A stretch of DNA of 64,000 nt, taken from Flavobacteriaceae bacterium. GTDB lineage: Bacteria > Bacteroidota > Bacteroidia > Flavobacteriales > Flavobacteriaceae. The stretch is from NCBI GenBank assembly GCA_018401115.1, contig JAGYKX010000005.1:62001-126000 (forward strand), written 5' to 3'. The first letter of the stretch is position 1; the number at the start of each line of letters is the position of its first letter. The position numbers were made by a program, and so were the translations under genes. The notes beneath the pieces were generated by a model that did no database searches, was not told the origin of the DNA, and saw only the letters and a list, made by a program, of their open reading frames with translations. Positions 43,701-51,409 of the stretch are shown one piece after another.

Positions 43701-44093
43701 CACTTCAATCTCCTCTGCCTGTGAGAAACGCTTTGCTGTTTCTTTAACCACGGCAAAAGCTTCAGGTAAAATGTCTTCTAATACTTTTTCCGTCAGATTG
43801 TATTGGGCTTCCTTTAGTTGGTCAATCTTATTGTAAACCTCTTCATTTTTGTCAATGTCAGTCTCGTTTAAAGCTTCTTGTTTCAGTGATTCAATCTCAT
43901 CTTGAATGTTTGCAGTAGCTTCCTGAAGTTGTTTTTTAAAATAATGGGTTTTCTCTCTCAATGCGTCATGAGATAGTTTTTCCATTTCTTTTTCAAAGGC
44001 ATTAATCTTATCTATTAGTGGTTGTAGGGCTTTTACATCTTTCTTTGCTTTGTCTCCTACAAATACTTTAAGTACGTTGTTTATAAAACTCAT
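40734..44093 (-). CDS. secA: Preprotein translocase ATPase SecA
   Basis: Motor of the Sec export pathway. 1119 aa, longer than E. coli SecA (~900), mainly from an insertion of roughly 150 residues after the LIISGPVPEGD segment (about 325-480) that is typical of this phylum. Walker A MQTGEGKTLVATLP, DEVDSVLVDDARTPL, GMTGTAITE, TNMAGRGTDIKL and RQLRGRSGRQGDPG are intact. The C-terminus reads KIGRNDKVTIQNVMSGEQKT: the usual CxCxSGKKYKxCC zinc/SecB-binding motif is absent. Likely upstream region (44094-44281) shows no clean -7 box. Confidence 0.97.
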   Translation of the reverse strand: MSFINNVLKVFVGDKAKKDVKALQPLIDKINAFEKEMEKLSHDALREKTHYFKKQLQEATANIQDEIESLKQEALNETDIDKNEEVYNKIDQLKEAQYNLTEKVLEDILPEAFAVVKETAKRFSQAEEIEVTASAADRRAAAEKDYVNIQEDTAIWSTSWDAAGKKVKWDMVHYPVQLIGGIALHQGKIAEMQTGEGKTLVATLPVYLNALTGNGVHLVTVNDYLAKRDSAWMAPLFEFHGMTIDCIDHHQPNSPGRRAAYEADITYGTNNEFGFDYLRDNMAHSPSDLVQRAPNFAIVDEVDSVLVDDARTPLIISGPVPEGDRHEFTELKPRVNELVSLQRQYLTGVLSEAKKLIAAGDEKEGGFLLLRVHRGLPKNKALIKFLSEEGVKQLLQKTENFYMQDNNKQMPEIDAELWFVIEEKTNQIDLTEKGISYLSTEGDREFFVLPDIGSAIAEIEKKGLDVEEEANEKDQLFKDFSIKSERIHTLNQLLKAYTLFEKDVEYVVMDNKVMIVDEQTGRIMDGRRYSDGLHQAIEAKENVKIEALTQTFATVTLQNYFRMYKKLAGMTGTAITEAGEFWEIYKLDVMEIPTNRPIAREDKDDLIYKTKREKYNAIIEEVTKISVAGRPVLIGTTSVEISELLSKMLGIRKVPHNVLNAKLHKKEADIVAEAGNAGVVTIATNMAGRGTDIKLSESIKAAGGLAIIGTERHDSRRVDRQLRGRSGRQGDPGSSQFYVSLEDNLMRLFGSDRVAKLMDRMGLEDGEVIQHSMMTKSIERAQKKVEENNFGVRKRLLEYDDVMNAQREVVYKRRRHALQGERLKLDIANMIFDTCEIITEDNKTASDFKNFEFELIKYFGMTAPFSEEEFLKEAPNTLTRKTYKAVLDHYQGKMVRSSETAFEVIKNVYEDQTNKFERIVVPFTDGIKTLNVVTDLTKAYESKGKQLITDFEKNITLAMVDEAWKTHLRKMDELKQSVQLAVHEQKDPLLIYKFEAFELFKGMLERVNKDIVSFLFKGELPSENPGQIQEARQQRRAKENLQTTKEEIPNVDEMAAQSRAISQNQSGRPTVTETIVRTEAKIGRNDKVTIQNVMSGEQKTLKYKQAESLLKDGSWVITK

Positions 44094-44220
44094 AAGTTTG
44101 GTTCTCTGCGTATTTTACGGCAATTGGTAATAGTGTTTGTTTTCTAGGCATTTAATTTACAAAATTCATGCCGTGGTCTTTGTTGTCATGTTTTGTAACA
44201 CAACCCTTCAAAAATAAGCA

Positions 44221-44250
44221 AAAAAAAAGCCTCCAAGGAGACTTTTTTTG
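44221..44250 (-). terminator. Terminator of the DUF2795 gene
   Basis: Read on the minus strand, AAAAAAAGTCTCC and GGAGGCTTTTTTT pair around a short loop with one mismatch and end in a T-run. It lies about 30 nt past the stop at 44282. Confidence 0.65.
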
Positions 44251-44281
44251 GGAAATCTAAGCAGTATAGATTTCTATAATT

Positions 44282-44506
44282 TTAATACTCGTCCTCGTTC
44301 CAGAGGTAGTCTTCATCTGTAGGATAATCTGGCCATATTTCTTCAATAGACTCGTAAATTTCTCCTCCTTCTTCTTCCATAGATTGTAAATTCTCAACTA
44401 CTTCTAAAGGAGCGCCTGTTCTAATAGCGTAATCTATTAATTCGTCTTTTGAAGCTGGCCAAGGGGCATCGCTCAAATATGAAGCTAATTCTAATGTCCA
44501 ATACAT
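44282..44506 (-). CDS. DUF2795 small acidic protein
   Basis: 74 aa, no signal or TM. The central helix-turn-helix-like stretch YLSDAPWPASKDELIDYAIRTGAPLEVVENLQ is the DUF2795 core; the tail (EIWPDYPTDEDYLWNEDEY) is acidic. Nearly identical short proteins are widespread in Flavobacteriia by my recollection; no function is known. It has the best promoter in the window (44529-44558) and its own terminator, which points to strong, independent expression. Confidence 0.85.
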   Translation of the reverse strand: MYWTLELASYLSDAPWPASKDELIDYAIRTGAPLEVVENLQSMEEEGGEIYESIEEIWPDYPTDEDYLWNEDEY

Positions 44507-44528
44507 GGGGTTCTATTTTAGATTTTTG

Positions 44529-44558
44529 CAAAAGTAATTTTTAAACTAGAATACACAA
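44529..44558 (-). promoter_or_regulatory. Promoter of the DUF2795 gene
   Basis: Minus strand TTG (44558-44556), 19 nt, TACTTTTG (44536-44529); full consensus. Leader 22 nt. Confidence 0.75.
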
Positions 44559-44598
44559 GTTATTTTAAGTTTAAATTTTAAATTTTAAAAAAAAAATA

Positions 44599-45141
44599 CT
44601 ATGATGGTATCCATTTTACCTCTTCAACACCACCATTTTTGGCAGCATATCTGCTGAGAACAAAAAAGTAATCTGAAAGCCTATTGATATATTCAAGTAC
44701 AGTAATATCGATAGGTTGTTCCATATGAAGCGACACAAGAAGTCTTTCTGCCCTTCTGCTTACTGTCCTAGCCAAATGACAATAAGATATATAAGTACTA
44801 CCTCCTGGAAGAATAAAGTTTGTGAGTGGTTCTAAAGTAAGTTCCATTTGATCTATGGCTAACTCTAAGTCTTCTGTATGCTTTGTGGGAATGGCAGTGG
44901 GTTTTTCTCCTTCTTTAGTCGGATTTGCCAAGATGGCCCCAATCTCAAATAAATGTTGCTGTATTTCGAGTATTAAGGGTTTTTGACTTGCCACTACGTC
45001 GCCTTCTCTGAGTAGTCCTAACCAAGCATTTAATTCGTCTAAAGAGCCATAGGAATCCAAATGAAGGTCATTTTTAAGCACTCTTTTTCCGTTGAATAAG
45101 CTAGTCATTCCCCTGTCTCCAGTTTTAGTATAAATTTTCAT
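44599..45141 (-). CDS. Cob(I)yrinic acid a,c-diamide adenosyltransferase (PduO type)
   Basis: 180 aa. Transfers the adenosyl group of ATP to cob(I)alamin, making coenzyme B12. Signature N-terminus MKIYTKTGDRGMTSLFNGKRVLKND (ATP-binding), SYGSLDELNAWLGLLRE, and the C-terminal LPGGSTYISYCHLARTVSRRAERL with YINRLSDYFFVLSRYA. Together with meaB it supports a B12-dependent methylmalonyl-CoA mutase in this genome. Last gene of the DUF4105-ABC-F-remnant run (46-nt gap). Confidence 0.95.
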   Translation of the reverse strand: MKIYTKTGDRGMTSLFNGKRVLKNDLHLDSYGSLDELNAWLGLLREGDVVASQKPLILEIQQHLFEIGAILANPTKEGEKPTAIPTKHTEDLELAIDQMELTLEPLTNFILPGGSTYISYCHLARTVSRRAERLLVSLHMEQPIDITVLEYINRLSDYFFVLSRYAAKNGGVEEVKWIPS

Positions 45142-45187
45142 AGCGTTTACCAGTTTTGGGTTGGAACATTATTTGTTTAATGATGGA

Positions 45188-45613
45188 TTATCTCCAAGAA
45201 TTTTTAAACAAAACAAAATGTTCTTTTTCTTGATCTTTTTTTGTAAAAATAAGCCCAAAACTCCAGCAATCAATACTTATTTGAATTTTTTTATCTAAAA
45301 CTAGTTTTTTCCACAACTCCTTTTGTTTATAATCAGTGTGTATTTCTTCAACAAAATATGCTGTAATGTCTTTGCTAGTAGGTGTAGTATCTATAGTTGT
45401 GCTATCTGATGTAGGGCTTATAAATGAAACCTTTTTTTTTTCCAGATAAGCTTGAATGGCTTGATTATAAGCTGTTGTTTTTGAGCCTTTTGGTACTTTA
45501 TGGATGCATTTAGTCAATAATTCAAAGACAAATGGGGAATGAACACTGTGCTGGTCACTAGACCTCCAGAGGTATTTTAAATAAGATATATATGTTCCAA
45601 TCTTATTTATCAT
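45188..45613 (-). CDS. Shrunken class I methyltransferase-like protein lacking its SAM-binding core
   Basis: 141 aa. The N-terminus (YISYLKYLWRSSDQHSVHSPFVFELL, residues ~8-33) and the C-terminus (EEIHTDYKQKELWKKL, then ISIDCWSFGLIFTKKDQEKE) match the two ends of a Bacteroidota methyltransferase-like family of about 240-260 aa as I remember it. The middle, which should hold GxGxG and the SAM-binding Rossmann strands, is replaced by a short Ser/Thr-rich link (ISPTSDSTTIDTTPTSKDI, ~64-82). The frame is intact, so this is an in-frame internal deletion, not a frameshifted pseudogene. Its start overlaps the ABC-F stop by 1 nt (TAATG), so it is still translated by coupling. Confidence 0.65.
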   Translation of the reverse strand: MINKIGTYISYLKYLWRSSDQHSVHSPFVFELLTKCIHKVPKGSKTTAYNQAIQAYLEKKKVSFISPTSDSTTIDTTPTSKDITAYFVEEIHTDYKQKELWKKLVLDKKIQISIDCWSFGLIFTKKDQEKEHFVLFKNSWR

Positions 45614-47478
45614 TAGCCTTCAATTTTTGCAGCTAATTCAAACCATCGCATTGTTTTTAGCTCAATAGTTTCAATAATTTCCTTTAGCTCTTTAGAACGT
45701 TCTTCGATGGTCTCCATGGAAAGTCCTTCTTCAAAAAAACTTTGCTCTAGGATTAGCTTATCTTTCTCTAAGCTTCTTATTTTAGATTCAAGTTGTTGGT
45801 ATTCTTTTTGTTCGTTAAAAGATATTTTTTGTTTTTGAACATATTTTGCAGGTTGTTGTTGAATATTTTTAGGTTTTATAGGCTCTTGATCTTGATCTTG
45901 GCTGTCTTCGTATGCCCTGAAATCAGAGTAGTTTCCCGGGAAATCTTCAATATATCCCTCCCCTCTAAAGACAAATAAATGGTCTACAATTTTATCCATG
46001 AAATAGCGGTCATGAGATACGACCAGTAAACACCCAGGATAATCCAATAAAAATGATTCTAGCACATTTAAAGTGACTATATCTAAGTCATTAGTGGGTT
46101 CATCTAATATTAGGAAGTTTGGGTTCTGTATGAGCACGGTACATAAATAAAGTCTTTTTCTCTCTCCTCCACTGAGTTTTTCTACAAAATCATATTGTTT
46201 TTTTCGATCGAACAAAAAGCGTTCCAATAGTTGTTGAGCAGAAATTTGCCGTCCCTTTTTTAACGGAATGTAATCGCCGAACTCACGAATGACATCGATC
46301 ACTTTTTGTCCAGATTTTGATGGGATTCCATCCTGGGTATAATAGCCAAACTTAATAGTGTCTCCAACGACAATCTTCCCAGCGTCTAGGCTTTCTTTTC
46401 CATTAAGAATATTGAGAAAAGTAGATTTTCCCGTTCCATTTTTTCCAATAATCCCTATCCGCTCCCCCCTGAGAAAATTATAATCAAAACCGTCTAAGAT
46501 AGATTTGTCTCCAAAAGATTTAAATAGTTTGTGACATTCTAAAATTTTTGTCCCCATCCTTTCCATGTCAATTTCAAGTTGAATTTCATGGTCTTGTCTC
46601 CTTTGGTGGGCACGTTCTTTTATTTGAGCAAAGTCATCTATCCTAGACTTTGATTTTGTGGTTCTAGCCTTTGGCTGACGACGCATCCAATCCAGTTCTT
46701 TTTTAAATAGTCTTTTGGATTTGTGTTGTTCTACCTGCTCTTGCGATAATCTGGCCTCTTTTTTTTCTAAATAATAGGCGTAATTACCTTTGTAGGTATA
46801 AAGTTGTCCTTGATCTAATTCCACGATTTCGTTACAAACCCGTTCTAAAAAATAACGGTCGTGTGTTACCATGAAAAGCGTGATGTTTTCTTTGGCAAAA
46901 TAGACTTCCAACCACTCGATCATTTCCAGGTCCAAATGGTTTGTAGGTTCATCTAAAATGACTAGATCAGGCTTATTGAGTATTGCATTGGCTAAAGCAA
47001 CTCTTTTTTTTTGCCCCCCAGATAAGGCAGACACTTTGAGTTGAAGATTGTCTAGTTTTAGTTTGGATAGTATTTGTTGGTATTGGGTTTCAAAGTCCCA
47101 AGCGTCGTGCCTATCCATGGCATCAAACGCTTTTTGGTACCCATCTGCGTTGTCCATGTCTAAAAGTGCCTTCTCGTAATTGGCTATGACTTTTAAGACC
47201 TCATTGTCTGAGGCTAGTATACATTCTTCAATGGTGCTGTCTTCATCGAGAATAGGTTCTTGGGCTAAAAAAGACACCTTGGTGTCTTTTCGGTAATTAA
47301 CCATGCCATGGTCTGGCTGATCTAGTCCAGATAGAATATTTAAAATAGCTGTTTTTCCACTTCCATTCTTGGCGATTAAAGCAATTTTTTGATCTTTATT
47401 GACCCCAAAAGATAATTGCTCAAACAAGACCAGTTCCCCATAGGATTTACTAATATTTTCAACACTTAAAAGGTTCAT
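45613..47478 (-). CDS. ABC-F family ATPase (Uup-like)
   Basis: 621 aa soluble protein with two ABC domains and no TM segments. Domain 1: ALIAKNGSGKTAILN, SGGQKKRVALANAIL, LVILDEPTNHLDLEMIEWLE. Domain 2: IGIIGKNGTGKSTFLN, LSGGERKRLYLCTVL, FLILDEPTNDLDIVTLNVLE. The inter-domain linker is rich in basic residues (KSKRLFKKELDWMRRQPKARTTKSKSR), and a C-terminal coiled coil (EYQQLESKIRSLEKDK..) is as in Uup. Such proteins act on ribosomes or on DNA-linked processes rather than in transport. 9 nt after DUF4105. Confidence 0.93.
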   Translation of the reverse strand: MNLLSVENISKSYGELVLFEQLSFGVNKDQKIALIAKNGSGKTAILNILSGLDQPDHGMVNYRKDTKVSFLAQEPILDEDSTIEECILASDNEVLKVIANYEKALLDMDNADGYQKAFDAMDRHDAWDFETQYQQILSKLKLDNLQLKVSALSGGQKKRVALANAILNKPDLVILDEPTNHLDLEMIEWLEVYFAKENITLFMVTHDRYFLERVCNEIVELDQGQLYTYKGNYAYYLEKKEARLSQEQVEQHKSKRLFKKELDWMRRQPKARTTKSKSRIDDFAQIKERAHQRRQDHEIQLEIDMERMGTKILECHKLFKSFGDKSILDGFDYNFLRGERIGIIGKNGTGKSTFLNILNGKESLDAGKIVVGDTIKFGYYTQDGIPSKSGQKVIDVIREFGDYIPLKKGRQISAQQLLERFLFDRKKQYDFVEKLSGGERKRLYLCTVLIQNPNFLILDEPTNDLDIVTLNVLESFLLDYPGCLLVVSHDRYFMDKIVDHLFVFRGEGYIEDFPGNYSDFRAYEDSQDQDQEPIKPKNIQQQPAKYVQKQKISFNEQKEYQQLESKIRSLEKDKLILEQSFFEEGLSMETIEERSKELKEIIETIELKTMRWFELAAKIEG

Positions 47479-47487
47479 ATAACTGGG

Positions 47488-48675
47488 CTATTTTGAAGGA
47501 TTCAATTGAAACGCTAAAGGTACGCTTCTCATCCATAAAGCACCTATAATTGGAAAAAATAAGGGATCGAATTTTTGTATTCCAATCCATTGAACGAAAG
47601 GTGTTGCACTAAGAGACAAAACAAATATTAAAGCAATATAAGACTCCATTTTTGTGGGCTTCCTGAATCTGGTTTTAATTTTTACCCAAATCATTAAAAG
47701 GGCCCATGGAGAAACCCATAATAAGTTAAAATTGTTCACAGTAGGGTGGTGGTTTGTCAGAAACCACAAAAAAAGTAGCAGCAGACTCCCCAAAGCACTC
47801 AAGCCAAATAATATTAAATCAAACCCCAACAATTTCACCCCCTTAAAATACGCTATTGTTCCTATAATTAGGCTAATGATTAGCACTGAGAAACTCATGA
47901 AAGCTGGTGTGTTGTACAATTTCTCTTGAACTTTTTTTGTAGGATTTGATTCGTAAGACATACGATCATTTTCAACAAGACTTTCGCCGTGAATGGTAAT
48001 TGTCCTGAGAGATTCAGATAGATAGTTTGGTAAGAATTGGCATTCTCTTGGCGTTACTATTTGATCTACTTTGCTGCCTAATGCAAGATTAATGCCAAAC
48101 AAAGCCCAACTGTTTGCGGCCAAGTTTTCTGCGAGGAGATCTCTAAAAGTTTTATGTTTGTTAACCCCTTGGTTTATTTGTACGCCACTAATCAGTTCCT
48201 TGTCCTCTATGAGGTCTCTGATTTTTGTTGCACAATTGTTGAAGAAAAAGTCGTATGAGTAATCTCTATTTTCTGGACGGTAGTTTTTTTCTAAAAAATT
48301 AAATAAACGATCCCTATTGGTCTTATCTAATCGAAGCACTTGTTCTTTAACGCCCCTATTTTCCATTTCATATTCAAATAGAAAGTCACTAAAATATTGT
48401 CTTCCCAGGGTGTAAGTAAGGTTTCCCTTAATGAAGTTTGTATAGAAATTTGGTGCGTAAAAATCGAAAATCCCATAATTGTAAATAATATCTAATTGCA
48501 TCATAGGGTCTTGAACCCTTATAGCTGAATGTCCAAAGGAGGCATACAAATCAGTACCGGGTTCACAGGTCAATACACTTATAGAAGCATATTCACTTAA
48601 TTTGAAATCTTGTGCTTGCGTGAGGTTTCCAAAGAAAATAAAAACAAGAAAGTAACAAAATAAATTGGGCTTCAT
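47488..48675 (-). CDS. DUF4105 membrane protein
   Basis: 395 aa from ATG 48675, which gives a signal peptide (MKPNLFCYFLVFIFFGNLTQAQ); the upstream ATG at 48714 would bury it. Residues ~25-190 form the DUF4105 domain: ISVLTCEPGTDLYASFGHSAIRV, YNYGIFDFYAPNFYTNFIKG, and NYSYDFFFNNCATKIRDLI-like segment with a conserved Cys and His (possible NlpC/P60-like or lipid-active site, inferred). The C-terminal half holds four to five TM helices. First gene of the run leading to the ABC-F ATPase. Confidence 0.85.
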   Translation of the reverse strand: MKPNLFCYFLVFIFFGNLTQAQDFKLSEYASISVLTCEPGTDLYASFGHSAIRVQDPMMQLDIIYNYGIFDFYAPNFYTNFIKGNLTYTLGRQYFSDFLFEYEMENRGVKEQVLRLDKTNRDRLFNFLEKNYRPENRDYSYDFFFNNCATKIRDLIEDKELISGVQINQGVNKHKTFRDLLAENLAANSWALFGINLALGSKVDQIVTPRECQFLPNYLSESLRTITIHGESLVENDRMSYESNPTKKVQEKLYNTPAFMSFSVLIISLIIGTIAYFKGVKLLGFDLILFGLSALGSLLLLFLWFLTNHHPTVNNFNLLWVSPWALLMIWVKIKTRFRKPTKMESYIALIFVLSLSATPFVQWIGIQKFDPLFFPIIGALWMRSVPLAFQLNPSK

Positions 48676-48752
48676 GTAAGTAGTAATATTTGTGTAAATA
48701 TATACAAATCCCATTTCTCCACCAGCTTTAGCGTGATGTTGTGTTATTATTG

Positions 48753-48760
48753 TATTTTTG
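48753..48760 (+). promoter_or_regulatory. -7 element of pssA, abutting the GTG start
   Basis: TATTTTTG, then ACGC and the GTG start codon at 48765; predicts a near-leaderless mRNA. No TTG at -33. Confidence 0.45.
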
Positions 48761-48764
48761 ACGC

Positions 48765-49481
48765 GTGAAAAGTGTTAAAAGTTTTATTCCAAATGCGATT
48801 ACCGCATTGAATTTATTATCTGGCTTATTGGCTGTAATTGCTGTTTTAGAAAATGAAATACTTTTGGCAATGCTGTTTGTTTTTACTGGTATTGTTTTTG
48901 ACTTTTTTGATGGTTTTGTAGCTCGAATATTACATGTAAAAAGTGAAATGGGGAAGCAGTTAGACTCTCTTGCAGATCTAGTTACTTCTGGTGTCGTTCC
49001 TGGTTTGGCTATTTACAAGATGTTAAATCCCTCTGGATTTTCGCTAGTAGAGGTGCTCCTATTTGATCAGTTACCATTGGTGGGTTTAATCATTCCAATT
49101 GGAGCAGCTTTCCGATTGGCTTTTTTTAACATTGACATGAGACAAACGGATCATTTTATAGGCTTACCCACACCTGCTGCTGCACTTCTGGTACTCTCTA
49201 TTCCCTGTATGCTTATTTTTCCTTCTTCAGATAGTTTAAAAGAAGTATTATTGTCTCCCTATTTTCTAGTGGGTTTCTCCGTTTTTATTGTAACAGTAAT
49301 GAACGCACCAATTAAGTTATTTTCTTTAAAATTTATAAATTTTAGATGGCAAGATAATAAATTGAGATATTTTTTTATTATAATATCAGTATTGCTGTTG
49401 CTTTGGTTAGAATTTGCTGGATTAGCCTTAGTTATTTTGACTTACATTTTAAGTGGCTTATTTTATAAGCAGCTTCATTAA
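48765..49481 (+). CDS. pssA: CDP-diacylglycerol-serine O-phosphatidyltransferase
   Basis: Makes phosphatidylserine, precursor of phosphatidylethanolamine. 238 aa, about eight TM helices. The CDP-alcohol phosphotransferase signature is complete: FDGFVARILHVKSEMGKQLD, with DGx2ARx8Gx3Dx3D spacing (continuing SLAD). The opening KSFIPNAITALNLLSGLLAV is as in other PssA type II enzymes, so the GTG at 48765 is the start although the -7 box sits 4 nt before it. Tail overlaps the convergent lptB by 4 bp. Confidence 0.93.
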   Translation: MKSVKSFIPNAITALNLLSGLLAVIAVLENEILLAMLFVFTGIVFDFFDGFVARILHVKSEMGKQLDSLADLVTSGVVPGLAIYKMLNPSGFSLVEVLLFDQLPLVGLIIPIGAAFRLAFFNIDMRQTDHFIGLPTPAAALLVLSIPCMLIFPSSDSLKEVLLSPYFLVGFSVFIVTVMNAPIKLFSLKFINFRWQDNKLRYFFIIISVLLLLWLEFAGLALVILTYILSGLFYKQLH

Positions 49482-50218
49482 AAATCGAGTTTCTTTTTTC
49501 TAAGCTCAAAATTTTGTCCTAAATATACTTTTCTGACCATTTCATCTTTGGCTAAATCTTCCGGAACTCCAGCCTTTAGAATGCCTCCCTCGAACATTAA
49601 GTAAGACCTTTCTGTAATGGCTAGAGTCTCTTGGACGTTGTGATCTGTAATTAAAATTCCAATATTTTTATCTTTTAATTGGGCTACAATTCTTTGAATA
49701 TCTTCTACAGCTACAGGGTCTACGCCAGCAAAGGGCTCGTCTAAGAGTATAAATTTTGGGTCCGTGGCTAAAGCTCTAGCAATTTCAGTCCTCCTTCGTT
49801 CTCCACCTGAAAGCAAGTCGCCCCTATTTTTTCTAATGTGTCCCAAGCTAAACTCTTCAATAAGGGACTCCATTTTCATTTCTTGCTCTTTTTTGGAGAG
49901 ATTGGTGAGTTGCAATACGCTCATGATATTTTCTTCAATACTTAATTTTCTAAACACAGAAGCTTCTTGTGCCAAATAGCCAATACCGCTTTGAGCACGT
50001 TTGTACATGGGGTAATTGGTAATATTTGTTTGGTCCAAATGTATGGCACCACCATTGGGTTTAATGAGGCCAACAATCATGTAGAATGAAGTGGTTTTAC
50101 CTGCACCGTTAGGGCCTAGTAAACCTACTATTTCTCCTTGGTTTACTTCTAGGGAGATACCTTTAACTACGGTGCGACCGCGGTAAGACTTCATGATATT
50201 TGTGGCACTTAATTTCAT
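49478..50218 (-). CDS. lptB: LPS export ABC transporter ATP-binding protein
   Basis: 246 aa. ATPase of the LptB2FG complex that extracts LPS from the inner membrane. Walker A LLGPNGAGKTT (K41), GIGYLAQEASVFRKLSIEENI (LptB-type Q-loop), LLSGGERRRTEIARAL, and KFILLDEPFAGVDPVAVEDIQ, which distinguish LptB from amino-acid ABC ATPases. Last gene of the kdsD-tatC-CMD-lptB run, 20 nt after the CMD gene; the pairing with kdsD (KDO synthesis) supports an LPS role. Confidence 0.93.
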   Translation of the reverse strand: MKLSATNIMKSYRGRTVVKGISLEVNQGEIVGLLGPNGAGKTTSFYMIVGLIKPNGGAIHLDQTNITNYPMYKRAQSGIGYLAQEASVFRKLSIEENIMSVLQLTNLSKKEQEMKMESLIEEFSLGHIRKNRGDLLSGGERRRTEIARALATDPKFILLDEPFAGVDPVAVEDIQRIVAQLKDKNIGILITDHNVQETLAITERSYLMFEGGILKAGVPEDLAKDEMVRKVYLGQNFELRKKKLDF

Positions 50219-50238
50219 ATAAAGTTGTTTGGTGATGG

Positions 50239-50589
50239 TTATTTATTTTCTTCTTGAATAGCTTCCCAATATTCGTAAGCCCTTCTCAAATGAGGAATGA
50301 CAATAGTTCCACCAACTAAAGTAGCTATTCCTAGTGTTTCCATAACTTCTTCATGACTGGCACCAGTCTTTGAAGCCCCTTCTAAGTGGTATTTTACACA
50401 GTCGTCACATCGCAATACAGCAGAGGCTACTAAGCCTAGAAGCTCTTTTGTTTTTACATCTAGAGCTCCTTCTGCAAAAGCATTAGTATCTAAATTAAAA
50501 ATACGTTTGATTAACTTATTATTGTCTGCTAAGATTTTGTCATTCATCTTAGCCCTGTAGTCATTAAACTCTTGAACTTTATTTTCCAT
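50239..50589 (-). CDS. Carboxymuconolactone decarboxylase/AhpD-like protein
   Basis: 116 aa. The all-helical CMD domain has the redox pair CDDC in AVLRCDDCVKYHLEGASKTGASHEEVMET, followed by a Gly-rich ATLVGGTIVIPH. This CxxC-x2-H pattern is AhpD-like and suggests a thiol peroxidase/reductase role, not ring decarboxylation. The start overlaps the 3' end of tatC by 11 bp. Physiological substrate unknown. Confidence 0.88.
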   Translation of the reverse strand: MENKVQEFNDYRAKMNDKILADNNKLIKRIFNLDTNAFAEGALDVKTKELLGLVASAVLRCDDCVKYHLEGASKTGASHEEVMETLGIATLVGGTIVIPHLRRAYEYWEAIQEENK

Positions 50590-51409
50590 TTTTGCGCATC
50601 TTTTTTAAATCTCTTTTGATCACTATTCCAGAAATTACAATACTAATTTGGTATAGTATCATAATGGGCACAGCAACAACTATTTGGCTGGCCACATCTG
50701 GAGGTGTAATAATAGCAGATAGTATTAAAACAACCACCAACGATATTTTACGGTACTTTTTGAGTATCTCAGGCGTCACTAAGCCCACTTTAGTTAGAAA
50801 ATAAACGACTATTGGTAGCTCAAAAATAAGTCCACAGGCCAATACAGAGGCCCTTACTGTGGCTACATAGGAATTTAAGTCAATATCGTTAAAAACCTCT
50901 TTACTGACGGTGTAGCTTCCTAAAAAATTAATGGATAATGGTGCTACAATATAGTAGCCAAAAAGTACTCCTGAGAAAAATAATAACGAGGCTACGAATA
51001 TAAATCCTCTGGCATTTTTTCTTTCTGTCTCATGCAGGCCAGGACCAATGAATTTCCAAATCTCATACAATACGTAAGGGAAGCCTACAATCAGACCTGC
51101 CCAAATAGAAGTCCATATATGCGCAGAAAATTGGCCTGCCATTTCCCTGCTTTGAATTCTGAACAGCGGTTCAGAGCTGCAAAATGCGTCGCTAAAGCCT
51201 AACAATTGTGATAGGTTACAGAACATCTTGTAGGTAGGGAAATCTGGTTTTTTTGGACCGAATAAGACCGTTTCAAAAACAAAGTCTTTCATTAAAAAAG
51301 CTACAGTTCCTATAATAAGAACACCCATGGTAGCGCGTATAAGATGCCATCTGAGTTCTTCTAAATGGTCTAAAAAAGACATTTCATTTACATTCTTTTG
51401 CTTTGCCAT
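50579..51409 (-). CDS. tatC: Sec-independent protein translocase TatC
   Basis: 276 aa with six TM segments. Receptor for twin-arginine signal peptides. MSFLDHLEELRWHLIRATMG is the TatC N-terminal hallmark; FGYYIVAPLSINFLGSYTV and LVTPEILKKYRKISLVVVLILSAIITPPDVASQI are the conserved middle and C-terminal segments. A periplasmic insertion between TM1 and TM2 (KKPDFPTYKMFCNLSQLLG..) is longer than in E. coli, as usual for Bacteroidota. Start overlaps kdsD by 1 nt. A probable Tat substrate is encoded at 54764. Confidence 0.96.
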   Translation of the reverse strand: MAKQKNVNEMSFLDHLEELRWHLIRATMGVLIIGTVAFLMKDFVFETVLFGPKKPDFPTYKMFCNLSQLLGFSDAFCSSEPLFRIQSREMAGQFSAHIWTSIWAGLIVGFPYVLYEIWKFIGPGLHETERKNARGFIFVASLLFFSGVLFGYYIVAPLSINFLGSYTVSKEVFNDIDLNSYVATVRASVLACGLIFELPIVVYFLTKVGLVTPEILKKYRKISLVVVLILSAIITPPDVASQIVVAVPIMILYQISIVISGIVIKRDLKKMRKNGK

